Assembly: GCF_000214665.1 (NCBI RefSeq)
Contig: NC_015572.1
Span: 2,356,001-2,420,000 of the forward strand
Reading direction: 5' to 3'
DNA length: 64,000 nt
DNA from: Methylomonas methanica MC09
GTDB taxonomy: Bacteria; Pseudomonadota; Gammaproteobacteria; Methylococcales; Methylomonadaceae
Shown here: piece by piece, positions 1 through 8,957 of the stretch
How positions within the stretch are numbered: position 1 is the stretch's first letter
Layout of the letters: each line of letters begins with the position of its first letter
Translations under genes and position numbers: made by a program
The notes under the pieces: generated by a model
Database searches by the model: none
What the model was told of the DNA's origin: nothing
The model's input: only the letters and a program-made list of their open reading frames with translations

Positions 1-418
1 TTTGATATGCGCTTGAGCCTGTTCGGATTGTGTAGCCGTTGGATAGGGCCGGAAAGGTTTTGATCAGACAATCTTCGCTAGGAGACCCGTCTGAGTTCAT
101 TTGGCACAGCGTGGTATTGCCATCATCGTTAAAAGCGTTATTACCATCGACATCTACAAATATGTTCCAGCCGCCTTCCCAAACGCCAGCTGTGCTGCTG
201 ATTCGAGTAATCGTTACTTGTTGGCCGCGTTTAATCGCCTCACTTCTGGCAACGTTAAATGTAGTGATGAGATCGTTTGCATAGGTCGTCAGTTTATTGC
301 TCGCGATGATTGAGTTAAAACCCGGAATTGCTACGCCGAGCAAGATAGCCGCAATAGCAATAGTTACCATCAACTCGATCAGGGTAAATCCTAAACTTTT
401 GATATGTTTAGTACACAT
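1..418 (-). CDS. Type IV pseudopilin, GspH/FimT-like (5' part; continues past left edge)
   Basis: Reading the minus strand from ATG at 418 gives MCTKHIKSLGFTLIELMVTI followed by a hydrophobic stretch. This is the classic prepilin signal: a short basic leader, Gly-Phe cleavage site, Thr-Leu-Ile-Glu-Leu, then about 20 hydrophobic residues. The following residues (YANDLITTFNVARSEAIKRG, then a V-W-E-G-G-W-N-I-F-V-D motif) match the GspH/FimT pseudopilin family, minor pilins of type IV pili that are processed by PilD and act in the inner membrane and periplasm. The frame is open to base 1, so the C-terminus is outside the window. FimT, FimU and GspH cannot be told apart from this fragment. Confidence 0.85.
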   Translation of the reverse strand, partial: MCTKHIKSLGFTLIELMVTIAIAAILLGVAIPGFNSIIASNKLTTYANDLITTFNVARSEAIKRGQQVTITRISSTAGVWEGGWNIFVDVDGNNAFNDDGNTTLCQMNSDGSPSEDCLIKTFPALSNGYTIRTGSSAYQ

Positions 419-874
419 GCTTGTCTCTGTGTAAGTTGTTGGAACGGTAATGTCTCTGGAGCGAAAGGCTATCATATCGCCTTGTTTTGTCTGTTAAACG
501 AATCACAATAATGGGTTTGTTAGGATGTTGGCTGGATAAATGTGTAAAAAGCGTCCTCCCTACGAACGCGATATCTGATTAATAATAGATCAAGATTTAA
601 TTATGGGGCGATTTATCGGGCATCCAGAGCAGTTAAAAACTTGAATATTCGCAATGCCCAACCAATTGCGTCCGATCACTGCGTCTGTTAAGTAGTTCGC
701 ATAAATACGCTTATTCGTTGTTTCAGTTTCATTTCCCACTAGAATGCCATACCAGCTTGCCGGATTCGCCTGTTGCGCTATAAGAATTGTTTCAGCTTTA
801 CGGCGTGGTTGTTGTTAATTCGGTTTTTTTGGGTTTATATATGTTCACTTTTCAACAGTTCTAGGAGTTAAACA
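419..874. other. Intergenic region between pseudopilin and cheY
   Basis: This 456-bp stretch has no complete gene that I can support. It must hold the divergent control region of the leftward pseudopilin gene and the rightward chemotaxis operon, but no clear promoter stands out. Its right half carries an open minus-strand frame without a normal start codon (590-814), listed separately as a possible remnant. A good ribosome binding site (AGGAG near 863) precedes the GTG start of the next gene. Confidence 0.5.
590..814 (-). pseudogene. Possible gene remnant, C-terminal fragment
   Basis: The minus strand is open for 74 codons and ends in TGA at 590. It begins just after an in-frame TAA and has no ATG; the only GTG lies well inside. 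The translation (for example ANPASWYGILVGNETETTNK) has balanced, protein-like composition with W, Y and C residues. It lies upstream of and on the same strand as the pseudopilin gene, so a decayed pilin-cluster gene is possible. I do not recognise the family and it may be a chance open frame. Confidence 0.25.
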
Positions 875-1237
875 GTGGCGACAATACTTGCAGTCGATGA
901 TTCTGCATCCATGAGACAAATGGTTTCCTTTACCCTGAAAGGTGCCGGTTATACGGTTGTGGAAGCGGTTGACGGTGTGGATGCTTTGAACAAGGCCAAA
1001 TCACAAGCTTTTGATTGCGTTGTGACCGACGTCAATATGCCTAATAAAGATGGCATCAGTTTAATTAAGGATTTAAGGGCTTTGCCAAACTATAAGTTCA
1101 CGCCTATGCTTATGTTGACCACCGAGTCCGGCATGGACAAGAAGCAGCAAGGTAAAGATGCGGGAGCGACAGGTTGGATTGTAAAGCCGTTTAATCCCGA
1201 CCAGTTGCTTAAAACGATCAAAAAAGTATTGGGTTAA
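875..1237 (+). CDS. cheY: CheY-type single-domain response regulator
   Basis: A 120-residue stand-alone receiver domain. The acidic pair is D8-D9, the phosphoacceptor is D52 in VVTDVNMPN, the conserved threonine lies in the LTTE segment, and K104 sits in the W-I-V-K-P-F motif, so the domain should be phosphorylated. Start is GTG at 875, 6-8 nt after AGGAG. It is followed 30 bp downstream by cheA, the expected phosphodonor. It probably carries the output signal of this pathway to a motor or pilus. The family also contains pilus-specific PilG/PilH paralogues, which cannot be excluded since a pilin gene lies next door. Confidence 0.93.
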   Translation: MATILAVDDSASMRQMVSFTLKGAGYTVVEAVDGVDALNKAKSQAFDCVVTDVNMPNKDGISLIKDLRALPNYKFTPMLMLTTESGMDKKQQGKDAGATGWIVKPFNPDQLLKTIKKVLG

Positions 1238-1267
1238 AAACCTGACCATCTCCGAGCAGGTAAGATT

Positions 1268-3325
1268 ATGTCTATCGATATGGCGCAATTTCATCAGGTT
1301 TTCTTCGAAGAAAGTTTCGAGGGCCTGGATGCCATGGAATCAGGGTTACTTAATCTTGACATGGGTGACGTGAATGTCGATGAAATTAACACGATCTTCC
1401 GCGCCGCGCATTCTATCAAGGGCGGTAGCGGTACCTTTGGCTTTACGTCCGTCTCCGATTTTACCCATGTCATGGAAACCCTGTTGGATGAGATGCGGGA
1501 TGGCCGCAGACGGGTGACACAACCCGCCGTTAACGTGTTATTGGGGTCGGTGGATTGTTTACGCGAGATGCTGCAGGCCATCCAGGCCGGCGGGGAAATC
1601 GACGACGGAAGCGTTAGCGCACATAAACAATCTTTAGATAGCGAGTTAAACAATCATTCCGCTGCTAATACCGATCAAATAGTCCCCTCGGAGAAAGCAT
1701 TGGAAAGCGCCGAGAGGGAGCCGGAAATTACCGGTTGGTCGATTGCGTTTAGTCCGCATTTGCATATGCTGAAAACAGGCAATGAGCCCGTGCGGATGTT
1801 TCGGGAATTGTCGAGTTTGGGTGATTTAACTGTGACGGCCGATTTACAGGGCGTGCCGGATCTTTATGAATTGGATCCGGAAGAATGCCATCTTTCCTGG
1901 AAATTGGATTTAGTCGGAAATGTCTCCGTCGCCGAAATTGACGAAATTTTTGATTGGGTTGAAGACGATTGCGATTTGGCTAAGCAAGCGCGCTTGGTGT
2001 TTCCGCCGGATTTCGGCGAACAGAATTATGATGCTGGAGTATCAGATCAACTCGTAGCCGGAGCGATCGATGCTGGTCCCGGTCCCGGTCCGGCCGAGCC
2101 GGAACTTGCCGTAAAGTTGAAAGAATCTAAAAACGATGACTCGAAAGCAGCAAAAGGATCCAGCTCTATTCGGGTGGATACCAGCAAGATCGACACTTTA
2201 ATTAATATGGTGGGTGAGCTGGTGATTACCCAATCGATGCTCAGCTTGGTAGGCGAGCATTTTGAGCTGAGCAAATTGGATCAGTTGAAAAATGGCTTGT
2301 CTCAGTTGGAACGGCATACGCGGGAGTTGCAGGAAAGCGTGATGAACATTCGCATGCTGCCCATTAGCTTTGTATTCAGCCGTTTTCCGAGATTGGCTCA
2401 CGACATCAGCAGTAAGCTGGGTAAAAAGATCGAATTAAAACTGGTCGGAGAGCATACGGAAGTCGATAAGACCGTGGTGGAGTTACTCAGCGATCCGCTG
2501 GTGCATCTGGTCAGAAATAGTCTGGATCATGGGATTGAAATGCCCGATGTGCGGCTGGCGGCCGGGAAGCCCGAAACCGGCACGGTGACGTTGGAAGCTT
2601 ATCATCGGGGCGGTAATATCGTCATTGAAGTCTGCGATGACGGTAAGGGCCTGGATAAAGAAAAACTGCGGGCCAAAGCCATTGAAAAAGGTTTGATTGA
2701 GCCGGACGTTATTTTGACCGACAAACAAACCTATGAATTGATTTTTATGCCGGGCTTTTCCACCGCCGAAAAGCTTACCGACATTTCCGGGCGCGGCGTC
2801 GGCATGGATGTGGTGCGGCGGAATATACAGGCACTGGGCGGCAATATTGAAATTATTTCGACCTTGGGCAAAGGTTCAACAATCTCTATTCATTTACCAC
2901 TGACGTTGGCTATTTTGGACGGGCAGTCGATTGCGGTGGGCGATGAAACCTATATCGTGCCCTTGGGCAGCATCATAGAATCCCTGAATATCAAGGAAGA
3001 TCGGCTCAATCGAGTCGTGGGTAAAGGCGAGACGTTTTTACTGCGTGATCAATATCTGCCGATCATCCGGATGCATGAAATTTTTAACGTGGCTTCCGCC
3101 AAGCACACCAAATTGACCGAAGGATTGTTGGTGGTTGTGGAAGGGCAGGGGGTGCGATGCGGCTTGTTTGTGGATGATTTGCTGGGTCAACAGCAAGTGG
3201 TTATTAAATCCTTGGAAGCCAATTACCGCAGAGTGGAAGGCGTATCGGGAGCAACTATCTTAGGAGACGGTTCCGTGGCATTAATTCTTGATATTCCGGG
3301 CTTGGTTCGCCTGGCTAACCAATAA
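1268..3325 (+). CDS. cheA: Chemotaxis histidine kinase CheA
   Basis: A 685-residue CheA. The N-terminal HPt domain has the phosphorylated His48 in AAHSIKGGSGTFGF. A middle region (about 150-250) could be the P2 response-regulator docking domain, followed by an acidic Pro-Gly linker (GPGPGPAEPE). The dimerisation helices start near 300, the ATPase N-box HLVRNSLDHGIE lies near residue 412, and G-boxes DDGKGLD and GRGVGMDVV follow. The last 135 residues are a CheW-like domain. It autophosphorylates under receptor control and passes phosphate to CheY and CheB. Domain order and length are normal for the family, and it is co-transcribed with cheY, cheW and receptor genes. Confidence 0.96.
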   Translation: MSIDMAQFHQVFFEESFEGLDAMESGLLNLDMGDVNVDEINTIFRAAHSIKGGSGTFGFTSVSDFTHVMETLLDEMRDGRRRVTQPAVNVLLGSVDCLREMLQAIQAGGEIDDGSVSAHKQSLDSELNNHSAANTDQIVPSEKALESAEREPEITGWSIAFSPHLHMLKTGNEPVRMFRELSSLGDLTVTADLQGVPDLYELDPEECHLSWKLDLVGNVSVAEIDEIFDWVEDDCDLAKQARLVFPPDFGEQNYDAGVSDQLVAGAIDAGPGPGPAEPELAVKLKESKNDDSKAAKGSSSIRVDTSKIDTLINMVGELVITQSMLSLVGEHFELSKLDQLKNGLSQLERHTRELQESVMNIRMLPISFVFSRFPRLAHDISSKLGKKIELKLVGEHTEVDKTVVELLSDPLVHLVRNSLDHGIEMPDVRLAAGKPETGTVTLEAYHRGGNIVIEVCDDGKGLDKEKLRAKAIEKGLIEPDVILTDKQTYELIFMPGFSTAEKLTDISGRGVGMDVVRRNIQALGGNIEIISTLGKGSTISIHLPLTLAILDGQSIAVGDETYIVPLGSIIESLNIKEDRLNRVVGKGETFLLRDQYLPIIRMHEIFNVASAKHTKLTEGLLVVVEGQGVRCGLFVDDLLGQQQVVIKSLEANYRRVEGVSGATILGDGSVALILDIPGLVRLANQ

Positions 3326-3335
3326 GACCAATACT

Positions 3336-3875
3336 ATGTCTCAAACAGGCGCAACTAAACAAGTTGAACAGCAGGAAAAAAAGGCTCAAGTAGAAAATGC
3401 TCAATTTTTGAGCTTTACCTTGGGCAAAGAAGAATACGGCGTGGATATTCTGCGGGTACAGGAAATTCGCAGTTGGGAGCCGGTTTCACGTATACCCAAT
3501 GTTCCCGCTTATGAAAAAGGCGTTGTCAACTTGCGGGGTGCGATTGTGCCTATCATCGATCTGAGAGAGCGTTTCGACTTGGGACGCAGTCAATATACCC
3601 CGCTAACCGTAGTCGTGGTACTGCAGGCGATAATCGGCGAAAAAACCCGTGTAATGGGGGTTGTGGTTGATGCTGTTTCCGATGTGATCGATGTGGAAAA
3701 GAATAGCATTCAAAGTTCACCAAGTTTTGGTGCAAGGGTGAGTACCGAATTTATTAACGGTCTGGTATCCGTCAATCAGCGCATGGTGATGCTGCTGGAT
3801 GTGGACAAATTATTGAAATTAGATGGTCTGGATACTCTTGGGGAGATAAATGATGATGAAATTAAAAAAAACTGA
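3336..3875 (+). CDS. cheW: Chemotaxis coupling protein CheW (first copy)
   Basis: A 179-residue CheW adaptor linking receptors to CheA. It has an N-terminal charged tail of about 25 residues, then a typical CheW fold: FTLGKEEYGVDILRVQEIRS, the arginine-containing VNLRGAIVPIIDLRERF, and V-M-G-V-V-V-D-A-V-S-D-V. The start at ATG 3336 is chosen because it lies just after the cheA stop (3325); an earlier in-frame ATG at 3288 would overlap cheA by 38 bases. No strong ribosome binding site is seen at either position, so translation may be coupled to cheA. A second cheW lies at 6264-6776. Confidence 0.94.
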   Translation: MSQTGATKQVEQQEKKAQVENAQFLSFTLGKEEYGVDILRVQEIRSWEPVSRIPNVPAYEKGVVNLRGAIVPIIDLRERFDLGRSQYTPLTVVVVLQAIIGEKTRVMGVVVDAVSDVIDVEKNSIQSSPSFGARVSTEFINGLVSVNQRMVMLLDVDKLLKLDGLDTLGEINDDEIKKN

Positions 3876-3954
3876 GCTGTTTAATGAGCGCATTTATTAA
3901 TTTACCAGCTTTATTCTGGTTTTTCGAAGTGAAAAATATTATTGGATTGTTTTG

Positions 3955-3984
3955 TTGCCTAAACTAAATTGTAAAAGGTATAAA
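3955..3984 (+). promoter_or_regulatory. Putative sigma70-type promoter before the triple-PAS receptor
   Basis: TTGCCT at 3955-3960 and TATAAA at 3979-3984 are separated by 18 bp, a plausible -35/-10 pair about 40 bp upstream of the receptor start. The gap between cheW and this gene (149 bp) is the longest inside the cluster, which suits an internal promoter. A clear AGGAG (4014-4018) lies 6 bp before the ATG at 4025. Confidence 0.35.
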
Positions 3985-4024
3985 AAACCATGCTTGTGTA
4001 TATATAAAGTGTCAGGAGAATTAA

Positions 4025-6223
4025 ATGTTCAGATCATTGTTTAGCAACCAGAAACACAATAACGATAAACTAGCTGCTATCGACTATGCTGGTCAAGTTG
4101 ACGCTATTAATAAATCCCAGGCAGTCGTTCAATTTAATATGGACGGTACTGTTATTACCGCCAACGATTTGTTTTTGCGGGCAATGGGTTATAGCTTGGA
4201 TGAAATTAAAGGTAAACACCACAGTATGTTTGTCGAACCTGGCTTTGTAGCGTCTTCGGAATATCGGCAGTTTTGGGAAAAGCTAAACCGTGGCGAATAC
4301 GATGCCGGGGAATATAAGCGTATCGGCAAAGGCGGCAAGGAGGTTTGGTTGCAAGCGTCTTATAACCCTATTTTGGGTTTGGACGGTAAACCCTTTAAGG
4401 TCGTTAAATATGCAACGGATGTCAGTCAAGTAAAACTTAAAAATGCCGATTATCAAGGGCAAATAAACGCCATTGACAAAGCGCAGGCAGTAATTCAGTT
4501 CAATATGGATGGCACTATTATCACCGCCAACGATTTGTTTTTGCGGGCGATGGATTATAGCTTGGAAGAAATTAAAGGTAAGCACCACAGCATGTTTGCC
4601 GAACCTGGCTTTGCGGCGTCTTCGGAATATCGGCAGTTTTGGGAGAAGCTCAACCGTGGCGAATTTGATACCGGTGAGTACAAACGTATCGGTAAAGGCG
4701 GCAAAGAAGTTTGGCTGCAGGCGTCTTATAACCCTATTTTAGACTTAAACGGTAAACCTGTTAAAGTGGTTAAATATGCAACGGACGTTAGCCAAGAAAA
4801 ACGTAGGAATGCCGATTATCAAGGGCAAATAGATGCTATAGACAAATCGCAAGCGGTGATCCAATTCAATATGGATGGCACGATTATTACGGCCAACGAT
4901 TTGTTTTTAGGGGTAATGGGATATAGCTTGGACGAAATTAAGGGCAAACACCACGGTATGTTCGCCGAACCGGGTTTTGCTGCTACCTCCGAGTATCGAC
5001 AGTTTTGGGAAAAGCTGAATCGGGGTGAATTTGATACCGGTGAGTACAAACGTGTTGGTAAAGGCGGCAAAGAAGTTTGGCTGCAGGCGTCTTATAATCC
5101 TATAATGGATTTAAACGGCAAACCATTTAAGGTTGTTAAATATGCCGCTGATATTACTGAACAAACTTTAACAAAACAAACCTTGGCTCAGGTTTTTACA
5201 GAGGTTGGCGATGTAATGAATTATGTGTCCGAGGGGGATTTGAATCACAAAATTGTTGGCGATTATGAAGGCGTTTATCTGGAATGTAAAAATGCGATCA
5301 ATAATACTATAGATAAATTAGACGAGATTTTCAGACAAGTGAATGAGTCCGCTATTTTTATTAATAATTCGTCCCAGGAAATTGCCAGCGGGAATAATAA
5401 TTTATCTCAGCGCGCCGAGCAGCAGGCTGCCAACCTCGAGCAGACTGCCGCCAGCATGGAAGAGTTGACCAGCACCGTTAAGACCAACGCCGATAACGCC
5501 CAACAAGCCAATTTAGTGGCCAGTAACGCGCGAGAACTGGCGGAAAAAGGCGGTAGCGTTGTTACTGCGGCGATTGCAGCGATGCAGGAAATCAACGACA
5601 GCAGTAATAAGATTGCCGATATTATTGGCGTGATCGATGAAATTGCCTTCCAAACCAATTTGTTGGCCTTGAATGCATCTGTGGAGGCGGCAAGAGCCGG
5701 TGAGCAAGGCCGAGGCTTTTCCGTTGTGGCTACCGAGGTGAGAAATCTTGCGCAACGCAGTGCCACGGCAGCCAAGGAAAGTAAGGAACTGATTCAAAGC
5801 AGTGTGCAAAAAGTGCGGGCGGGCAGCGAGTTTGTAAACCAAACCGGAACGGCGTTAACCGAGATTGTCTCGGGCGTGAAGAAAGTCGGTAACATAGTGG
5901 CCGCAATTGCCGATGCCAGTGTTGAACAATCGGCCGGGATTGCTCAAGTGAATCAAGCCGTGGCGCAAATGGACGAGATAACTCAGCAAAATGCAGCTTT
6001 GGCCGAGGAAGCGTCCGCTGCCAGTGTTTCCATGAGCGACTTGTCAACCAATATGGTCGAGTTACTGTCGTTTTTTAAATTAACCGGCGTCGGTAACCAC
6101 GGTGCCGCGGAAAGGCCCACGCAACCATCGGCTGCAACGGTAAGGACCAACACTAAACCGGCATCCTCCCGGCAACCCACTTATAAAAGCGCTGCCAGTG
6201 ACGAGGAATGGCAGGATTTTTGA
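4025..6223 (+). CDS. Soluble methyl-accepting chemotaxis protein with three tandem PAS domains
   Basis: A 732-residue receptor without any membrane segment, so it is probably cytoplasmic. Three PAS/PAC units begin near residues 20, 142 and 264, each exactly 122 residues long and nearly identical (shared [16 protein letters not shown] or a close variant, YNPI). A HAMP-like stretch follows (about 385-440), then a full signalling hairpin with the tip [20 protein letters not shown]. It ends in EEWQDF, resembling the C-terminal W-x-x-F pentapeptide that tethers CheR and CheB to enterobacterial receptors; cheR and cheB are in this cluster. PAS ligands (heme, FAD) cannot be read from sequence, but energy or redox sensing as in Aer-type receptors is a reasonable guess. 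Confidence 0.93.
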   Translation: MFRSLFSNQKHNNDKLAAIDYAGQVDAINKSQAVVQFNMDGTVITANDLFLRAMGYSLDEIKGKHHSMFVEPGFVASSEYRQFWEKLNRGEYDAGEYKRIGKGGKEVWLQASYNPILGLDGKPFKVVKYATDVSQVKLKNADYQGQINAIDKAQAVIQFNMDGTIITANDLFLRAMDYSLEEIKGKHHSMFAEPGFAASSEYRQFWEKLNRGEFDTGEYKRIGKGGKEVWLQASYNPILDLNGKPVKVVKYATDVSQEKRRNADYQGQIDAIDKSQAVIQFNMDGTIITANDLFLGVMGYSLDEIKGKHHGMFAEPGFAATSEYRQFWEKLNRGEFDTGEYKRVGKGGKEVWLQASYNPIMDLNGKPFKVVKYAADITEQTLTKQTLAQVFTEVGDVMNYVSEGDLNHKIVGDYEGVYLECKNAINNTIDKLDEIFRQVNESAIFINNSSQEIASGNNNLSQRAEQQAANLEQTAASMEELTSTVKTNADNAQQANLVASNARELAEKGGSVVTAAIAAMQEINDSSNKIADIIGVIDEIAFQTNLLALNASVEAARAGEQGRGFSVVATEVRNLAQRSATAAKESKELIQSSVQKVRAGSEFVNQTGTALTEIVSGVKKVGNIVAAIADASVEQSAGIAQVNQAVAQMDEITQQNAALAEEASAASVSMSDLSTNMVELLSFFKLTGVGNHGAAERPTQPSAATVRTNTKPASSRQPTYKSAASDEEWQDF
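4082..5179 (+). repeat. Three direct repeats of 366 bp encoding PAS domains
   Basis: Units start at 4082, 4448 and 4814 (period exactly 366 bp, 122 codons). Long stretches are the same or nearly the same at the DNA level, for example around TATCGGCAGTTTTGGGA in each unit. The even spacing and low divergence suggest internal duplication that is recent or homogenised by recombination. Confidence 0.9.
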
Positions 6224-6263
6224 TGATGCGCCATTTTATAAATCTCCCCATGGGTACGCGACA

Positions 6264-6776
6264 ATGACAGCCGAAGCGAGCTCCGAAGCACTTGCCGAAC
6301 AATTTCTGACTTTCGAATTGGCGGGCGAAGCGTACGGAATTGAAATTTTGAAGGTACAAGAAATCCGCGGCTGGGAACCCATTAGAAAAATTCCAAATAC
6401 GCCTGGTTACTTAAAAGGGGCTTTAAATTTACGCGGCTCGATTGTACCCATCGTCGATTTGCGCGAACGGTTTAGTATGGAAAAAATCGAATATACGCCG
6501 ACGACGGTGGTTATCGTAATGTGTATACAGACTGAAAGCAGCGGTCCGACCGTGATGGGGATAGTGGCCGATGCGGTATCGGATGTGCTGGATATCAACT
6601 TAAACGAGATTAAAGCTTCGCCAAATCTAGGGTCCAAAATCAATACCCGCTATATCAGAGGCATGTACGTGGGTAAGAAGAACATGGTTATGCTGTTGGA
6701 TGTGGATAGATTATTGAATCCCGATGAATTTATGGATATCGCCGCGTTGCCTTTAGAGCCAGACAATAGTAAATGA
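6264..6776 (+). CDS. cheW: Chemotaxis coupling protein CheW (second copy)
   Basis: A 170-residue CheW. The core resembles the first copy closely (EAYGIEILKVQEIRGWEPI, VDLRERF, V-A-D-A-V-S-D-V) but has a different tail. ATG at 6264 is preferred because it gives a normal-length CheW; an earlier in-frame start at 6198 would overlap the end of the receptor gene by 26 bp and add 22 residues unlike CheW. Its stop overlaps the start of the next gene (ATGA, 6773-6776), implying translational coupling. Two CheW paralogues in one operon may serve different receptors or array positions. Confidence 0.93.
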   Translation: MTAEASSEALAEQFLTFELAGEAYGIEILKVQEIRGWEPIRKIPNTPGYLKGALNLRGSIVPIVDLRERFSMEKIEYTPTTVVIVMCIQTESSGPTVMGIVADAVSDVLDINLNEIKASPNLGSKINTRYIRGMYVGKKNMVMLLDVDRLLNPDEFMDIAALPLEPDNSK

Positions 6777-7534
6777 CAAGCAGAATTGTTGCCGTACTCA
6801 ACCAAAAAGGCGGAGTGGGGAAAACCACAACAACAGTCAATCTTGCCCATGCCTTGGCCAGAATGGGTAAAAAAATTACCGTGATTGATTTTGATCCGCA
6901 AAGTCATCTTGCTGTTGCCTTGGGTGTGGTGTCGAAGCAGCAGACGGGTATTGATGAAATTATGTTGGGGCAAGCAACTTTTTCACAGCAGCAAATTCCC
7001 GTCAGAGAGAATTTGAATTTAATTGTGGCGGGGCCGCGTTTGCAGGAAATTGAACAATTATGCGAGGGCGGATCTCATCGAGGCGATTTATTGCGTAAAG
7101 CCTTGGCGTCCGGAACGAATGAGAGGGATTTGATATTTATCGACTGTCCGCCGTCTTCCGGTATTTTGGTGGCAAATGCCTTGTTTGCGGTCGAAGAACT
7201 GTTGGTGCCGATGACTAGCGATTATTTAGCACTGCAAGGTTTGTCCCATTTAATGGGAACGATCAAAAAATTCGAGACGGTTTTAAATAAGAAATTCAGG
7301 TTAAAGCTCGTGATGTCGCGCTACATACCTACTCGCAGATTGTCTAAAGATGTGGTGAGTACCTTAAAAAAATATTTTCCGAACCAGATTTTGGCAACAC
7401 CTATTCGGGAGACGGCTTCGTTGGCCGAATGCCCCAGTTTTGGTAAGACAGTGTTTGAATATCGTCCGGGATGGCGCTCGGCGAAGGACTTTGAAGCGTT
7501 GGCTGGCGATTTTTTAGAAAGCAGGGTGATGTAA
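6773..7534 (+). CDS. ParA-family ATPase in the chemotaxis operon
   Basis: A 253-residue ParA/Soj-type ATPase with the deviant Walker A motif QKGGVGKTTTTVNLA (about residues 11-25), a Walker A' segment VIDFDPQSH, and Walker B-like FIDCPPSSG. No parB or centromere-like site is nearby, and the gene is coupled by overlap to cheW and to the following STAS gene. ParA homologues in chemotaxis operons (ParC of Vibrio, PpfA of Rhodobacter) position receptor arrays rather than DNA, so the same role is likely here. This is an inference from context. Confidence 0.88.
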   Translation: MTSRIVAVLNQKGGVGKTTTTVNLAHALARMGKKITVIDFDPQSHLAVALGVVSKQQTGIDEIMLGQATFSQQQIPVRENLNLIVAGPRLQEIEQLCEGGSHRGDLLRKALASGTNERDLIFIDCPPSSGILVANALFAVEELLVPMTSDYLALQGLSHLMGTIKKFETVLNKKFRLKLVMSRYIPTRRLSKDVVSTLKKYFPNQILATPIRETASLAECPSFGKTVFEYRPGWRSAKDFEALAGDFLESRVM

Positions 7535-8070
7535 TGGCGGAACAAGACGAAAGCAGTATGATCGGTTATGACCCGTTAGCCTGGATGCATGAGGCGGAAG
7601 ATGTTGATTTGCCGTTACAGTCTGAGTCGGATCCTCCCTCTTTGCCGAATGAATCAACTAATGATGATGACGAGCAGCAGGTTGATTATGTAACAGAGAC
7701 CTCCGTGGAGTCCGTGCCGCTGGCGGATATGGATGATTTAAGCGACGCGGCGGATAATCAGCCGGTTGGCGCGGCAACACAATGCCAAATTGTTTTGGAA
7801 TCGGTGCAAAACATTCAGACCGTCGCTAAATTGCATCAACAGCTGCAGTGTATGCTGGACGAATGCGACAAGATTGATATCGACGCGTCCGCAGTGACGC
7901 AGATTGATACGGCATCACTGCAATTATTGTTGGTTTTAAAGTTGACGGCGATTAAATCTCATAAAGAAGTAAGCATTGATTTTCCTTCGGAAAAATTCAT
8001 GGAGGCCGCTAATTTGTTGGGTTTGTCGGAAATGCTCAGTGTGGATCAGGCTGCGTCCGGATTTTTCTAA
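7534..8070 (+). CDS. STAS-domain protein with long acidic N-terminal region
   Basis: A 178-residue protein. The first 80 or so residues are acidic and probably disordered (many D, E, S, P). The C-terminal half is a STAS fold of the anti-sigma-antagonist/MlaB type: IDIDASAVTQIDTASLQLLL holds the loop that carries a regulatory Ser/Thr in SpoIIAA-like proteins (T and S are present). It starts at the last base of the parA stop. In this place it may connect the ParA-like ATPase to the array or act in a partner-switch; ParC partner proteins often have disordered acidic stretches. Function unproven. Confidence 0.75.
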   Translation: MAEQDESSMIGYDPLAWMHEAEDVDLPLQSESDPPSLPNESTNDDDEQQVDYVTETSVESVPLADMDDLSDAADNQPVGAATQCQIVLESVQNIQTVAKLHQQLQCMLDECDKIDIDASAVTQIDTASLQLLLVLKLTAIKSHKEVSIDFPSEKFMEAANLLGLSEMLSVDQAASGFF

Positions 8071-8114
8071 TCGGGACCGGTATACGATAACCGTTTGCAA
8101 AGGGTGTTGATAGA

Positions 8115-8957
8115 GTGGCTGTCAAAGATAAAGCGCGAGAGTTTGAATACACCCTGGATGATTTCAATTTTTTAAGAAAGCTATCGAATCAGCATTCGGG
8201 CATCCAGGTGCCGGATGATAAATTTGATATGTTTTACTCAAGATTATCGAAACGGGTCAGGTTACTGGGCTTTAGTCGTTTTAAGGAGTACTGCAGTTAT
8301 TTGCAAGATCATCCGGACCAAGAGTTTACCGAATTCATTAATGCGGTCACCACAAACCTGACCTCGTTTTTTAGAGAGAAACATCATTTTGAGTACGTGA
8401 CTCAAAAATTATTACCGGAGTTATTAAAAAAAAACCAGGCGCAAAAACAAATCAGGGTATGGTCCGCGGGTTGTTCCACGGGCGAAGAGCCCTATTCTTT
8501 AGCTATTTCCCTGATTGAAAACGTACCTAGTGACTGGGACATTAAAATTCTGGCCACCGATCTGGATACCAATGTGCTATCCGCGGCTGCGGAAGGTGTG
8601 TATCCGGTTGATCGTATCGCGTCGATCAGCGAGGCGCACTTACATAACTGGTTTCAGAAAGGCTCTGGCGCGCATGCTCATAAAGTCAGAGTCAAGCCTC
8701 AATTGCGCGACATCATTTATTTTAAGCAATTAAACCTCATGCAAGAGTGGCCGATGAAAGGCTATTTCGACTTCATTTTTTGCCGCAATGTATTGATTTA
8801 TTTTGACAGAACAACCAAGGAACGTCTGGCAAACCGCTACGCGGGTTTGCTAAGAGAGGGGAGCTGCTTATTCATCGGTCATTCCGAGTCATTGCATCAA
8901 CTCGATACACCGTTTTCCTTGATAGGTAACACTATATATAAAAAGACGCGCGTATGA
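8115..8957 (+). CDS. cheR: Chemotaxis receptor methyltransferase CheR
   Basis: A 280-residue SAM-dependent glutamate methyltransferase acting on receptors. The N-terminal helical CheR domain (F-x-R-L-x-K-R-V-R-L-G-F) is followed by the catalytic Rossmann domain with SAM motif IRVWSAGCSTGEEPYSLAI and the ILATDLDTNVLSAA segment, then FDFIFCRNVLIYFD. Start is GTG at 8115. Its stop overlaps the cheD start by 4 bp. Works with CheB to set receptor methylation and with CheD. Confidence 0.95.
   Translation: MAVKDKAREFEYTLDDFNFLRKLSNQHSGIQVPDDKFDMFYSRLSKRVRLLGFSRFKEYCSYLQDHPDQEFTEFINAVTTNLTSFFREKHHFEYVTQKLLPELLKKNQAQKQIRVWSAGCSTGEEPYSLAISLIENVPSDWDIKILATDLDTNVLSAAAEGVYPVDRIASISEAHLHNWFQKGSGAHAHKVRVKPQLRDIIYFKQLNLMQEWPMKGYFDFIFCRNVLIYFDRTTKERLANRYAGLLREGSCLFIGHSESLHQLDTPFSLIGNTIYKKTRV

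Noticed and set aside
3955..3984. FliA (sigma28) promoter before the receptor gene
   Set aside because: The GCCGATAA -10 box is absent; a sigma70-like pair fits better.
6773..7534. Plasmid-type partition gene, suggesting a plasmid or integrated element
   Set aside because: No parB, parS-like repeats or replication gene nearby; it is embedded in a chemotaxis operon.
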